64,000 nucleotides of DNA from Primula veris (lineage: Eukaryota > Streptophyta > Magnoliopsida > Ericales > Primulaceae), in the NCBI GenBank assembly GCA_963682055.1, contig OY821747.1, positions 34,036,126-34,100,125 on the forward strand, read 5' to 3'. Positions 20,577-45,716 of the stretch are shown piece after piece. Under the pieces are notes generated by a model, which was given only the letters and a program-made list of their open reading frames with translations, did not search any database and was not told where the DNA came from. A program made the translations under genes and the position numbers. How positions within the stretch are numbered: the stretch's first letter is position 1; each line of letters opens with the position of its first letter.

Positions 20577-20985
20577 CCTAGTTCGTATTGTATTGACGTG
20601 ATTCGGTCTATTCTTCTGTTTATGCTCGGGGTTTCCAGAAGTTCCACTGTGATTGACCGAGTGTTGGCTAATGCTAATGTGGAAGCTAGGGTTGCTAATG
20701 CGTCGGCGTGTGCATTTTTGGTGCGATTAATTCTGATTAATTCGCACTGTTCGAACGTGGCCATTAAGCTCTGGACCTTTTCTTGGTAGAGGATCATCCG
20801 GTCGTCCTTGGCTTGGTATTCACCGATGGCCTGGTTGACGATTAGCATGGAGTCGGAATTAGCAATTAAGTGGGAGCATCCGAGGGACCGTGCAATGAGC
20901 ATGCCGTTTATCATGGCTTCTTACGCTGCCTCATTGTTAGTAGCTCGGAAGCCTAGCTTGATGCTTTTCTCGATGATTGCTCTTT
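20577..20985 (-). pseudogene. second (archaeal-type) RNase H of the Tat element
   Basis: It follows the pol RNase H and starts within the 20921-22117 frame at WQIHVDGSATKDGSGAGIVL (first Asp). After an in-frame TAA at 20921 it continues with ATNNEAA ... EAM (Glu region), ANSDSMLIVNQ (Asp) and NAHADALATLAS (last Asp region). A second RNase H of this type is known from the Tat/Ogre clade of plant gypsy elements and is the main reason for the clade call. Frame broken by one stop and one frameshift. Confidence 0.85.
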
Positions 20986-22300
20986 CGCTGGACTTAAGGA
21001 CGATGCCTGCTCCAGACCCGTCTTTGGTGGCGGATCCATCAACATGTATTTGCCAGTGAGATTGGGGGGATATGGTCAATGGCTCGTCATATCCTTCGGT
21101 GAACTCGGCGACGAAATCGGCCAAGACTTGACCCCTTATGGCATGTCGGGGAGCAAATCCTATATGAAATTGGGATAGCTTGACCCCCCAGGCCGCAACT
21201 CTGCCGCTTATGTCCGTCCGTCGAAGAGATTCCTTGATGTGGAATTTCGTGTAAACTTGGACCTGGTGAGCTATGAAGTAGTGCGGCAGTTTCCTGGTCA
21301 CAACGACCAGTGCCAAGCATAGCTTTTCTAATGGTAGGTAGCGTGTCTCGGCTTCGACCAGAGTTTTGCTGACGAAGTAGATTGGGAATTGTTCTTGACC
21401 CTCTTCTCTTAGGATGACTGCGCTCACGGCGGTTGTGGAAACTGCTAAGTAACAAGCCAGAATATCTCCTTTGTTCGGCCTTACTAGTAGTGGCAGCGTC
21501 CTCAGATACTCTTTGAGGTTGTTAAATAAAGCCTCACACTCAGGGTCCCACATGAACTTTTTATCCTTTCTGAGTGATTCAAAAAATGGTCGTCCCTTGT
21601 CGGCGGATCGACTGATGAACCTGCTCAGTGCGGCCATCATTCCGGTGAGCTCCTGTACCTGTTTCTTGTTCTTGGGTGCTGCTAGGTTCCGTAGAGCTGT
21701 GATCTGGTCGGCATTTGCCTCTATTCCTCTTCGACTGACCATATGTCCTAAAAATTTCCCTTTGTTGATACCGAACGCCCATTTACTCGCGTTGAGCTTC
21801 AGTTTGTGCTCGCCCAGTGTTTGGAAGACGTCCTTAATGTCTTGAAGGTGGGATGTGGCCTTTTCGCTTTTGACGACCATGTCGTCTATGTATACCTCCA
21901 TCGTCTTCCCTATATGCTTTTGGCAAACATTCGTTATCATCCTTTGATATGTCGCCCCCGCATTGCGTAGGCCGAACGGCATTACCGTGTAGCAGTAGTT
22001 TCCCAAAGGCGATATGAACGATGTTTTCTCTTGATCTTCGTGGGCGAGGGGGATTTGGTGATACCCCGAGTAAGCGTCAAGGAAGGTCATCTTTTCTGCT
22101 CCCGCCGTTGCATCCACCAGTTGATCAATCCTTGGGAGGGGGAATGGATCTCTCGGGCAAGCCTTGTTCAGAAATGAAGTCTATGCAGACTCTTTCCTTC
22201 CCGTTCTTCTTAGGGATGACAACCGGATTGGATAACCATTTTGGGTAGAACACCTCCCTTATAGCTCCGGCTTCTAACAGCTTTCGGACCTCTGCAATTA
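20986..22300 (-). pseudogene. Tat-element reverse transcriptase and RNase H
   Basis: Gypsy reverse transcriptase. The fingers block (KWLSNPVVIPKKNGKERVCIDF) is in the upstream frame. After a frameshift near 22120 follow MTFLDAYSGYHQIPL, MPFGLRNAGATYQRM and the catalytic YIDDMVVKS. RNase H follows (ACYLAVSTTAVSAVI, FVSKTLVEAETRYLPLEKL). The catalytic Asp pair is present. It would copy genomic RNA after priming by a tRNA at the PBS near 25382. Confidence 0.92.
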
Positions 22301-23138
22301 TAGCCGCCCTGTGCTGGACGGATACTTTCCTGCTCCTTTGAGCTATTGGCTTATACTCGGCGTTAACACTTAGGTGGTGACATGCTGTTTTAGGGTCTAG
22401 GCCCGGCATGTCTTTGGGGCTCCACGCGAATTTATCGATGTTACTGAAGAGGAACGTTTCCAGCTCCTCGAATTCCCGTTTCGGGAGGCTGTCACCAACG
22501 AGGAAGTAGTGTTCCTCGTCCATACTAGCGATGCTCACCCTCCGTAGCGTCTCCCCCACTTGTTCCTCAACAACCCTCTCAGCTTGGGTTATTTGGTTGA
22601 GGAGCTTCCTCGTGCTCGTGGGTTGTTCGACAACAACCAGCTGTTTCTTCAGAGCTGTGGTGATGTCTTCACAGCGTCGTGAATCCTCTTGACATCCTCG
22701 GGCCGTCTCGAGCTCCCCTCTAGCGTTGGGGTATTTCACCTTCTGGTGGTATGTCGAAGGTATGGCCCGCATGGCATGAAGCCATGGTTGGCCTAAGATC
22801 GCATTATGGCCTGAATTGTCATTGACCACCAAGAATTCTACGGGGACTAATACGGACCCCGTTGTAACGCTGAGGACGATCTTCCCCAATGGTTTAGTCG
22901 TCTCGGAGATGAACCCAATCAGTGTGACGTCGGTCGGCTGTAGGTCTTGCAGCTTGAGCTCCATTTTGTCGAAGAGCTCTTTGTACATGATATCACAAGA
23001 GGCTCCTTGGTCGACAAGCACTCTGCTGACCGTGTCTATGCCGATTTGGATGCGGAGGTTAATGGCATCCCCATGGGGGTATATCACCCCTTCTTCATCA
23101 AGAACTGAGAAAGAAATGGGCGGGCGTCGTTGAGGCAT
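22301..23138 (-). pseudogene. Tat-element aspartic protease and linker
   Basis: Retropepsin-like domain with VLVDQGASCDIMY at the active site and NAILGQPWLHAM as the second conserved block. The DQG version of the usual D-T/S-G triad is common in Tat elements. An acidic linker follows and leads into RT in the same frame until about 22125. Confidence 0.85.
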
Positions 23139-23237
23139 GCATTGCCGTTTAGAAGTTGACGCCTGCGACGCCTTGGCTACTTGCCCAAAGTGCGCCAGTT
23201 GCCGCTGTTGTGATCTTTCCCCGCCCGTGGTTTTGGG

Positions 23238-25305
23238 TCATGACAGATGAACAACGTTGATTGTTTTGCCTTGCCGGTTGTCGGATCCATCGATGGCTAG
23301 CTGCTTTCCTTTGATCCCGGCACCCTTGATGAACTTGTTGAGGTATCCTGCATCACCCCACGAGTTCATCTTCCACCGCAGATTGCGACAATGCTCGGTG
23401 AGATGGGCATGATCCTCATGATAGGCGCAGAAGAGCTTGGAATCTCTTTGATTGGGGGGAGTAGAGAACGGTTGTGGTCGGGAATACCAACTTTCCCTGC
23501 ATACATCCTTAAGGATATCTTCAGCAGACAGGTTGAAAGTGTATCGCAACTCGACCGGTTCGAAGATACTTCGGCATTCCCTCTCTGGGAACCAACCTTG
23601 TTGAAGTGGTTTGGGGGGCGTTGGGTAGGCGATCCGGAGCGGTTTAGTTTAGGCTCATTGATCGGCATCAGGTATGTGAGCTGGAGTGGTTTATGCTCGG
23701 GTTCTCGGGGTTCCTCTACCCTGTCATGGACCTCGGGACCTTTGTCCGTTCTGGTCGGTCTAACGACTTCCCCCTGATTGTTCTTGGTTATCTTACGGCC
23801 CACTTGTGCTTCTCGGACCGACTCTCTTCTTGGCAGAGTTCGGTTTAGGAGTCGCATTTCCTCGTTCTTATCGGTGAGGTGGGTACAATAGGCTAGCAGA
23901 GCGTCAGTGGTCGGAAAGCTTTTGCCTATGAACTTCCTTCTCGCCCAATAGCCGCCAGGGATGGAGTTGATAAAGTTTTGGATGGCTATGTTATTGGCGT
24001 ACTGCGGAATCTGGTTTGCCACGTCGATGAAACGTATGCAATAATCATTGAGTCGTTCATTTGGCTGCATTACCATTTTCAGAAGGGTGTCGATGTTGAC
24101 CTTCTTCTTCCGATGAGCAGCATATCGGGTGGAGTACACACGGAGAAGCTCCGTCCAGCTTCATATGGAACCCCATGGCAGGTTGTGATACCACGACGAG
24201 CCTCTTGGCCCAAGCTATTTTTGAAAAACTTGCACATCAGTGCAGGGTCTTCGCTCCACAGTTCCATCCTAGTTTTGTAGTGGCGCAGATGATCGATTGG
24301 GCAGCTTTTTCCATCGTATAGCCTGAATTCGGGGATGATGAACCCCCTAGGATTGCGGTGCCGAGTGATATGCTCGGTACATGGGGTTTCTTGGCATACG
24401 TCCCAAGCCTGTTGGAACGCTTCATCCGGTGCTTGGTAGAGGGGGGGGAGGTATCCTCCCTGGTGGGGTTGTGGGTAGTATCCTACCACGACCCTGTGGT
24501 TGGGGTACCCCTTGTCGTGCTGGTTCGCGTCGATGATATGTCCCGTAAGAGTGTTTGGGTGGGCGAATGTTTGAGGGATCGTTACTGGGACATTGCCTCC
24601 TTTATAGGGTCCTCTTGTATTTGGTTGCAGCCCTGCCACTTCCATGGCAGCCCTGTAGGCGGAATCTTCCATGCCATGTCGGGGGTCGGCATGTGCATTG
24701 GCGGTTTGAGTGGGCGGTATCGTGATACCTGCTGCCGCCATGGCTGACATGCATGCGGCCAGCTGAGCTTGAAGCTGGGCGTTTTGACCCCGCTCGGCTC
24801 GTGTTAATGCGGCCTCGTTCCCTGCTTGGGGAGCGAGGGGTTGTACTTCCACCGTGGACAGGGTAATTACCCGCGGTGGGAATATTGGAGGTCGGGACGT
24901 TTGCTCGAGGACAAAGCCCTCTGGCATGCCAAACCGGTGGGCTTCGTTCGTTGGAAGATGAACTCGGTGGGAACTAGAATTAACCGAAGCTGCTGGCCGT
25001 GGGGCTCTTGAGCTCGGTCCTGCCTGGGATACGGGTAAGCGCCTTCTTGCGCTCCTTAATACGGGCAATGCTTGTTCGTCATCCGAGGATGTAGGGTTCT
25101 CATCGATGATTCCGTCAAGCTGTTGTGGCTATTCAGTCTGTTGTTTTTGGTGGACGTTGGAGGTTGTTGGTTGGTTTCCGGACTGGATAGCGTTATATCT
25201 GTCGCGGATGGCAAGTACATCGTCGAAGTCTTGTTGGCTAATTTATACGTTTTGGTCATTGGTTTCGACTATATCGGGATTGGTTTCCTCTATATTGGTC
25301 GCCAT
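23238..25305 (-). pseudogene. Tat-element gag (frameshifted)
   Basis: The first ATG lies at 25305, 77 bases inside the PBS. The frame has two early stops (TAA and TAG in place of Gln codons), then is open from about 25115 to 24079 and shifts at about 24150 and 23550. Visible blocks are a Gln/Ala coiled stretch, the capsid core (PEFRLYDGKSCPIDHLRHYK ... FFKNSLGQEA), its continuation in a second frame (MVMQPNERLNDYCIRF), and a CAYHEDHAHLTEHC zinc-like motif. This is the structural protein of the element. Confidence 0.85.
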
Positions 25306-25364
25306 TGTTGCTCGCCTGATAGAGTATTGGTGTTCGATTTCGAAACTAGTTGGGAATTAGATGA

Positions 25365-25382
25365 TTCCCGAAGACGGCGCCA
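25365..25382 (-). other. primer-binding site of the Tat element
   Basis: On the minus strand TGGCGCCGTCTTCGGGAA begins two bases inside the 5' LTR. TGGCGCCG starts are typical of PBSs that pair with Asn, Asp or Arg tRNAs in plant gypsy elements. I cannot decide which tRNA from sequence alone. Confidence 0.8.
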
Positions 25383-25384
25383 TT

Positions 25385-25941
25385 TGATAAAGCCATAACT
25401 TTAGTGGGTGGGGTTAGGCTTTTCAATAACAATATAGTATATAAAAATAGAATAAATAATGAACTCTTATTTAATCTTTATTAAGCTCGGTGGTATAATT
25501 GCTCGGAATACAATTTCTTATTTATATCTATGCTCGGTATTACAACTTGTTCTGATAATCTTGATCTTCCTTCGATCTTGGTGTTCGGTCTTGTATCTTG
25601 CTCGGTCTGCTTTTGAGTGTGGTGAGTTCTGACAAGTTTTTCTCTTTTCTCTCTTTCTCTCTATATTTTTTAGGTAGATTTTCTGGTCCTCCTTTTAGGG
25701 GGGATAGTTGGCTATTTATAGGCAATTATGTTTCATGGGATGTTGACAAATGTCTCAATCTCCAGGGATTTTCCAGACATGGGTCACTTGTTAAGTGGGT
25801 TTGGGCTTTTAGCAATATCCACTCTTTATCTTTGAAGAATAGGCATGTTGTAGCCCATTTAAGCGTTAGATACCCCTTTACAATGTGTGGGTTGATTCAT
25901 ATCCGAATAGAACATTCGGGTCTAATTTTTATGTTCTATTA
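25385..25941 (-). repeat. 5' LTR of the Tat element
   Basis: 557 bp. Its outer end reads TATTA where the 3' LTR has TTTCA, so the terminal CA has mutated. A TATA box in minus sense lies at about 25711-25724. It is followed by the GAACG duplication. Confidence 0.93.
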
Positions 25942-25946
25942 GAACG

Positions 25947-26219
25947 ATTTATTAAAATATATAAAATATGTTAAGTTTGAGTAAAATGTCAAAGGATGCG
26001 GATAAATTTAGTTCATCAATCATAAAAAAAACTATTAAAGCAGTGGAAAAACTGATAGAATTTATAAAAAGAGGGACCAAAAAAATGAAATAAAAAGTCG
26101 ATAAAATTAAGAAAGTAGTAAAAAAAATTGAAGAAAAACACACAGTTAACGGAGTATAATTTAATCTGAATCTGTAATTGAATTGAATTGATTTGATTTG
26201 AATTGAATTTTCCACCAAC
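25947..26219. other. intergenic AT-rich DNA
   Basis: No gene seen. Runs of aattgaattgaattgatttg occur near 26165-26210. Confidence 0.5.
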
Positions 26220-26489
26220 CGGAGCTACCTTATCAGCCGGTGATCCTCCCTACGTTTGCTTGATATAGATCGGAGGTCACCGGTTTTTCCCGGTCGCTTT
26301 TTTCTCTCCCATTGGATCGCCTTTTTTATTTATTTATTTATTTATTATAATTCAACTTCGCCTTTCCATTTTTTAGGGTAATTTCAACTCTCTTTTTTTC
26401 TCTCTATCTCTCTTTATTTATATTTATATTTATATCTATTATGTATGTGTTTTGTTATGTTGCTATATATTAGTATATTTATTATCTGT

Positions 26490-26900
26490 ACACAATTGGA
26501 ATTGGCGATATTTTCAAGAAATGAGATAAATTATTGTGGAATTTGATTTGTGTAGCGAATTATGATTAGGTAGTTGTTTAGGGTTTTTTTTGTTCTGATT
26601 AACTGTGGTTTAAGGGATACAATATTTAAATGGGTTTTATTATATCTACGGCTCTAATTTCGCTTTTCTTATATATCTATATATATGTGTGTGTGTGTGT
26701 TTGTATGTGTTTGTTGTGTCACCTTTTATTTTGTATTTATTTGTATACAATTGGAATTCGATTTGCAAAAAAGCAATGAGAATTTGTGTAGTGGATTAGG
26801 GTTTGTGTGTGTGTGTGTTTTTATTGTGTTACTTTATTTTGGTATTTATTTGTATACAATTGGAATTCGATTTGCAAAAAAGCAATATTTACAAGAAATG
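26490..26900. repeat. diverged tandem repeats with GT tracts (left block)
   Basis: Units of about 105-130 bp contain caattggaattcgatttgc, an aagaaatgag segment, gtggattagggtttgtg and a (gt)n tract. The same units occur at 29778-30110, so the blocks were once contiguous and were split by the 26901-29797 insert. Confidence 0.75.
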
Positions 26901-27120
26901 CTCCTTCTCGGACCATACACATCAGCTCCTCATCGCTCATACCATGCAACCCCAACACGCCCGAATTTTTCTTCAAGCTCTTAAAAGTGATCATCCCTTT
27001 GTCTTCATCCATTAACAATCGGAAACCGTTGCAAAGCTCGTTCAAGAAACCCTCTTCGCCTAATCTCTTCATCATAGCCGGGAAAAATTCCTCAAAAACA
27101 ACACCATCTTTTAGTGCCAT
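26901..27120 (-). pseudogene. truncated EF-hand protein gene, KIC/PBP1-like
   Basis: It starts with the ATG at 27120 and encodes about 70 residues: MALKDGVVFEEFFPAM, then LGEEGFLNELCNGFRLLMDE and MSDEELMCMVREG. This matches the N-terminal and central part of small plant calcium-binding proteins of the KIC/PBP1 type (about 110-125 aa in the family), which carry a single EF-hand. Homology stops abruptly at MVREG, just before the calcium-binding loop, exactly where the leader-intron repeat begins. It is therefore a broken fragment that cannot bind calcium. The family assignment is from memory of the conserved pattern. Confidence 0.7.
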
Positions 27121-27833
27121 ATCAAGGAAAAATAAATGTAACAAAGTATTTGTTGTATGGGATTGTGAATTGAAGTGCGACTGTGTGACAATGAAAATGG
27201 AGATTAAATAGGTAGTAATATTTGTGAAGCTGGTGACAATTAAGAGACAGATAAGAGCTTGTTTGGTTGATATTTTGAGAGTTCTCCTTTCTAGAAGTTG
27301 CATGGGAAGGTCCCAATATCTTTTTTTATGATTTTGGCATTTGTTAAGTCATGTGGAACATTTTCGTGTCCAAATAATTATACTATATATACATACATTT
27401 GATTTATATATAATTTTCATTGCATTGCTTATTATTGAAGTTAAGTTCCTAAATCAAGTATTCTTACACTTATCAACAAATTGGTATAAAACCCTTAATT
27501 TATATAAAAAGAGTAAAATATGATTGAGACATTCAGGATGACTATCATGCTTCATATTCGGTATTTCTTAAAAAAAAAACTGCGGTTACCCAACAAATTA
27601 AGTATCCAAATAACATTCCTGATTTTCGCAACATATCAAGAATAGTATCAAATCACATACATTGCTCAATGATAATTCAGAAATTTGAACTAATTAGACA
27701 CTACAGTACCTATCAGGACATGATCAGGTTCTAGTGGCAAGACAAAGAATACAAGAAATCTCTTTACGTAGCTAGTTGTCATTTCGTGGTTATCGTACGA
27801 AGAATTGTCACCAGGATTTCTCTGCTCAGTGTC
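27121..27833. other. non-coding part of the gene-fragment insert
   Basis: Upstream flank of the EF-hand fragment and 3' flank of the B3 fragment. AT-rich; no further gene is seen. Confidence 0.5.
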
Positions 27834-29062
27834 CTATTTTTTTGAAATAAACTCGAACCTACACGTGTCTTGAGGGCCAATACTATTCCCCGTCCAAAAT
27901 TCTTTCCAACCACTCCCAAATGTATTCCGGCCAGTTTTCCTACTACCCACGTTCACTGGCCACACTTTCCCGTCTTGAGTGCGAAACATCATCTTTGGCT
28001 TAAGCTTTAAACAGTTTTCCCTCATCCACCTATCAGGAATCTCCTGTACTTGCAACAATTAAGACATTTTCAAGCAAAAATTGGCATAGCGGACTTAATA
28101 TAGCAAAAGCAAAAGAAAACATAGACCGGAGTAATGTTTACAAATAACAAGACTGGTGATGATCCTAGTTTTGTATAGCAAATCCAAACATAAGCATGCA
28201 GAGTAAATGCCAAGTAGGTCAGATTCAGTGCATCGAAAAGAGGCTCGGTGGTTTATTGTTTAAATAAGAGCACTCGTATGAAAAAGGGCCATCTTTAGAG
28301 ACATGAGTACAAGTCTCAACTCAACAACCCAGGGAACCCCGGTCACCCACAACAATTTTTGCAATTTTCATATAACTATATCAATGTGTTTCATAAGTTC
28401 TTTTATCAAACGACATTGCATGACAAATAGGTGTAGAATGTAGATCACAAATTTGTCTTTAAGCATCATCACAAGCTAAAAGACTTTGACAATCACAAAA
28501 CAAACTAAAAAGGATTGGTTTAGTAGGACTTTCCTGAGTCATGAACCCCATTATCTATATATTTGAAATAACGCTTGTCATTGATCATGAATAAATATAT
28601 AGGGAGTAACATATTAGTTAATTCTACCAATCTGTAGCGGTTACTCACCAAATGATAAGGCGTTTTCAGATTCACAGAGGCAACAAAATGTGGATTCGTT
28701 GTTGTCGTGAGTTCAGGGGCATTTGAATGTATTCCCTGTAATTTTCGTTGGTTTGCGTCACAGAAACCTATGGAATACTTGTTCAGTGGTTTAAAAATCA
28801 AAATTATATTGAGACTCAAAAACTAAAAGGAGATAAGAAAAACCATTAGATTTTCTAGATGTTTTCGAGATTTCCTCCTTAAACTTCTGTTTGCGGCTGT
28901 GAATTGATCTTTGACGAGATTGCCCTTCATTTAGCTCATCTTCAAATTCCACAGTCATGGAAATCATCTTGAGTTCTCCATCCACGAAATTGTTTGGTGA
29001 GCTTTGTTTTTTAATGCTTCCATTTTTCCCAAAAATCTTGACATTAAATAGCGAGTTCCCCT
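27834..29062 (-). pseudogene. 5'-truncated B3-domain (REM-like) gene
   Basis: Three exon-like segments in phase: 29062-28844, 28767-28649 and 28043-27834. The first ends a B3 domain (NSLFNVKIFG) and gives a charged linker. The second and third together form a complete second B3 domain, from NPHFVASVNLKTPYHL to EIPDRWMRENCLKL ... GSGWKEFW ... DTCRFEF, ending at a TAG or TAA near 27834. B3 domains bind DNA, and plant REM proteins often have several. The gene's 5' part is missing (a stop appears beyond about 29080), and the first donor (GTTTTT) is weak. It is a fragment and probably not functional. Confidence 0.65.
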
Positions 29063-29299
29063 TGTACTTTCTCAGATTCGTAGTTCACAAAAACTTGAAC
29101 GTATTTACAAATCGAGCACCACAGCTAGTATTATAATTAGAATTAATAAGGGACAAACACCCGCCATCAAAGAGCAACATTATTATAAACCGGGTTCACC
29201 ACGTGTGTGCTGTGCCATTCAATAATTTTTGACACTTGGAAGTTATTAATGCATCCATGTGCACCGAATTGAGGTCGGATTTTTTCACTATAAATAATG

Positions 29300-29450
29300 T
29301 TAATCCACGCACAAACCGTAATTTTAAAGTACGAACCGTACTTACGAAGTACGGACCATAGTTTCATATTACGGTTTATGGTTCAGTGTAAACCGCAGTC
29401 TGAAATTACGGTCCGTACTTGGTAAGTACGGTTTATATCGTCGTAAATTA
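29300..29450. repeat. inverted short repeats (acggtt/gtacggt family)
   Basis: Several copies of gtacgaaccgtactt, gtacggaccata, acggtccgtac and gtacggttta form imperfect stems near the right end of the gene-fragment insert. Confidence 0.55.
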
Positions 29451-30571
29451 GCTTCATGTTGTTGACTTAAACATAACCAAAAAAACAGAAATTCGACAGA
29501 GACAACATAATTTCGAAATAAAAAAACAAAAAAAACACGTCACCCATCCAAACCCACACCTTTCACATACACCTAATCAAAACCACATAACGCAAATTAA
29601 TTTCCGATTAAACCACGATTCTTTCACATACTCTTCATCATCAAGGTGATTCTTTATTTTCTATTTCATTAACTTTAAATTTGTAATTTATATATTAAAA
29701 TAAAAAGTTATGCAAATTGGGTTTTTGGGTTTTTATTCCAATTTGTTTCGTTTTCACTAATTGTTTATATATTAAAAAGCAATATTTACAAGAAATGAGA
29801 GAATTTGTGTAGTGGATTAGGGTTTGTGTGTGTGTGTGTTTATTGTGTTACTTTATTTTGGTATTTATTTGTATACAATTGGAATTCGATTTGCAAAAAA
29901 AACGATATTTACAAGAAATGAGAGAATTTGTGTAGTGGATTAGGGTTTGTGTGTGTGTGTTTATTGTGTTACTTTATTTTGGTATTTAATTGTATATAAT
30001 TGGAATAGGATTTGCGAAAAGGGATATTTTCAAGAAATGAGAAAAATTGAGTAAAAAGTGGTTTAGGGTTTTTCTTTGTGATTAGCTGTGGTTTAAGGTC
30101 AAGGGATATCATTGGTAGCTTATGAAGGTGTTTAATATACGAATAAAAGGTTTAATTTGACTTTGGGTTAGGTTTAGTTTTTTTGTTGTTGTTGCTTTAA
30201 TAGATGTTAAAATCTGACCTGTTAAACTTGTGTTTTGTATCTAAAGGGAAACAAGTTATTAGCAGTGTTTTTTTTTTGGAATAAAGTGTCTAATATTGTA
30301 CTTAAATGGCATTTTCATTATTTTTTTTAGGGAAATTTGTTACATTTCTAGGGGTTTATATGATCTGATAAAATTTTGGCTGGGGTTGTGATATTTTTAA
30401 TTTATCTATCTACCTTTATACACGCATATGCATTTGAACTCTTTTCCCCTTCTTAAAGATGGTTTACAAATAATATTGTTTAAATGACAGGGGCTTAAAT
30501 GCTCTGATGAATCTTTGGTCGTGGTTACTATATATACGCACGTATACGTATATATTAGTATTGAAAAAATA

Positions 30572-43844
<13,273 letters not shown>

Positions 43845-44860
43845 AGATTAATTCGATCTTCACTTGCAAAATTCTTCACTTGGAAAGGTCATTAGTCTTT
43901 CTGCAAAAGGAGGCCTTGCTTTGCTCGTTTATGAAGAGTGGTTCATTTGTCGTCTATGATTGAGCTTCACCAATTTTGCCAGGGCCTAAATCCTTTTTTT
44001 CACATGAGTCGTATTTCAAAATGCAACGACAGATTCGTATTATTTCTAACTGTCATACATATATGTGTCTCGTCAGCAGTTCTTTCGGATTTGTTTATGC
44101 TTGATTTCCTTCTATCGAGAGGGAGTCTGCTTGGATGAGGGAAGATCCCTTGTAATGTAGAATTAGTACCATGCTTATGTAACCTTGCCGTTTTAGAAGC
44201 AATACTGTATAGTGATTTGAGTGCAAAGAAAGTATTTGGGATTACCAAAGATAACATGTTTTGTTTTGGTCAGTTGTATGAAGCAGAAAGAACACACCTG
44301 CTCGACAAACATCGATGTAGATGTGTGATGGATGCTTGACTAGGTGGAGATGGATGGAAAGCTGGATTTATTGTGGAGTTTTGTGACATTAATAGTACTT
44401 CATTTGGGGATTTTGCGTAGCATTAGGTACAGTGATTTGTATTTTGTATAGTATTTTGACTTGGTTAACATCCCTATGGCAGTGCAGTTATACTTGGTAA
44501 TGTTTGGTGTGGAAGTTTGGTATTGATTTTTGCACCCTTGGTGGGGAAGATTTTACAGTTATTTCGTATGTGTCTTCACTGTGTTTCATTCTTTGAGTTG
44601 GCATACCCACTTATCATCGATTTTGCCGATATTTCGTGTTCAGTGAATCAGTACTGTAAACGCCTTACTTTTTTCTTCTCTTTGTTCCCACATTTTTCTT
44701 GATTATGCGTGGAGGCTGGTTCGTACCTTTATGTTTCAGAAAGTACTTCATGTTCCGTCTTCATAACCCATCATAGCTTTTTTTTATACAAATGATGAAA
44801 GAGTAATTATCTAGTGACTTTTGTAAAAACCATGTACACATTGTACCGAACGGCGCACCC
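43845..44860 (+). other. 3' untranslated and downstream region of PI4K-beta
   Basis: No coding frame is seen. It is T-rich and probably includes the 3' UTR. A polyadenylation site cannot be fixed by eye. Confidence 0.4.
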
Positions 44861-45012
44861 TAACCGGGTGGAGAAGCCATCCCTAAATTTGCGGATAAGC
44901 CACACTCTAAACGGATGGAGAATCCACGCCTAAAAGGCGAAAAAGTCACCCTAACCGGTTGGAAAACCCATGCTAAAAATGGTGTAGAAAGTCGCACTAA
45001 ACGAGTGGAAAT
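44853..45012. repeat. degenerate minisatellite, unit about 33-40 bp
   Basis: Four to five units with the pattern caccctaaccggrtggagaa followed by an A-rich part (ggtggagaagccat, cggatggagaatccac, cggttggaaaaccc, cgagtggaaatgc). Confidence 0.7.
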
Positions 45013-45356
45013 GCATATGCCATGCCATATGTCAAGTCTTTACACACATGCAAGGCTCAACCGAACTCAATACTAATCGTCGTAAAATTCTTTATACTGT
45101 ACAAGAGTTAAAATTAATCAGGATGAGATGTAGTTTACAAAGTGATGTTTTTTTCGCTAGAAAAAAGATCCGTGTGGACGGTCCGACTAGGTGACGGTAT
45201 GGAAACTTATATTTTGGCAAAAAACTTGTATAAAAAATGAGCTCTTTTAGTAAGTAAGGTTGAGAAATTCCAGGATGAGATATTTTTGAACGATACACTT
45301 TTTCGATAAGCACAAAGTTAATGCTCGCCGTCCCATGTGCTAAAAAAAAAAGTCCA

Positions 45357-45383
45357 TTATTATTATTATTATTATTATTATTA
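45357..45383. repeat. ATT trinucleotide microsatellite
   Basis: Nine copies of tta in a row, in the DNA between PI4K-beta and the 91-aa gene. The remaining sequence from 45013 to 45716 shows nothing else. Confidence 0.9.
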
Positions 45384-45716
45384 AATGAAATGAATGACAT
45401 ATTTCATCTTTCATACGTAAATATCTAGCTAAACCCACGTATTATTAAAAGCCATGTGCAATGATTAGACGTTACCACGTTGCTATCGTGTTACAACTTA
45501 CATATTTTTTAAGACTATATATATTGATTATTAATAATGAAAAGTACTTGTAACTCATAGCATTGCTATTTATTATATAATAATAGTGTCATTCATTAAT
45601 TTGTTACATATTTCTTATTTCTTTCAACTTGTGTTTAACTTCTGTCTTTGAATAAAAGTTTACGTTTTGCTTATTTTTCTCATTGATTTTTTTGTGTGTG
45701 AAAAATAGAGAAAATA

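Larger units (their letters stand above)
9179..25941 (-). mobile_element. Ty3/gypsy LTR retrotransposon, Tat type, with antisense genes
   Basis: A 16.8-kb element with two 557-bp LTRs (9179-9735 and 25385-25941) and a GAACG duplication (9174-9178 and 25942-25946). Gag-pol is on the minus strand with integrase after RNase H, the gypsy order. A second RNase H follows the first, which is known as a mark of the Tat clade. Gag-pol covers only 19.3-25.3 kb. The remaining 9.6 kb up to the 3' LTR holds genes on the opposite strand. The LTRs differ by about 22 substitutions and no indels (my count by eye), suggesting a moderately old insertion. At least four frameshifts and several stops make it non-autonomous. 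Confidence 0.95.
26220..30571 (+). other. possible 5' leader and leader intron of PI4K-beta
   Basis: 26220-26440 turns CT-rich with ctctctatctctct stretches, as is common at plant transcription starts. An acceptor-like tgacag at about 30491 lies 80 bases before the PI4K-beta ATG. I infer a noncoding first exon and a long leader intron. The donor cannot be placed. Related 100-130-bp units (tgtatacaattggaattcg ... tagtggattagggtttgtg) occur on both sides (26490-26900 and 29778-30110) of a 2.9-kb insert. Confidence 0.3.

Noticed and set aside
24358..25398. Plus-strand frames opposite Tat gag (for example 24358-24747 and 25072-25398)
   Set aside because: Shadows of gag on the minus strand. No TATA or start context as seen for the true antisense genes.
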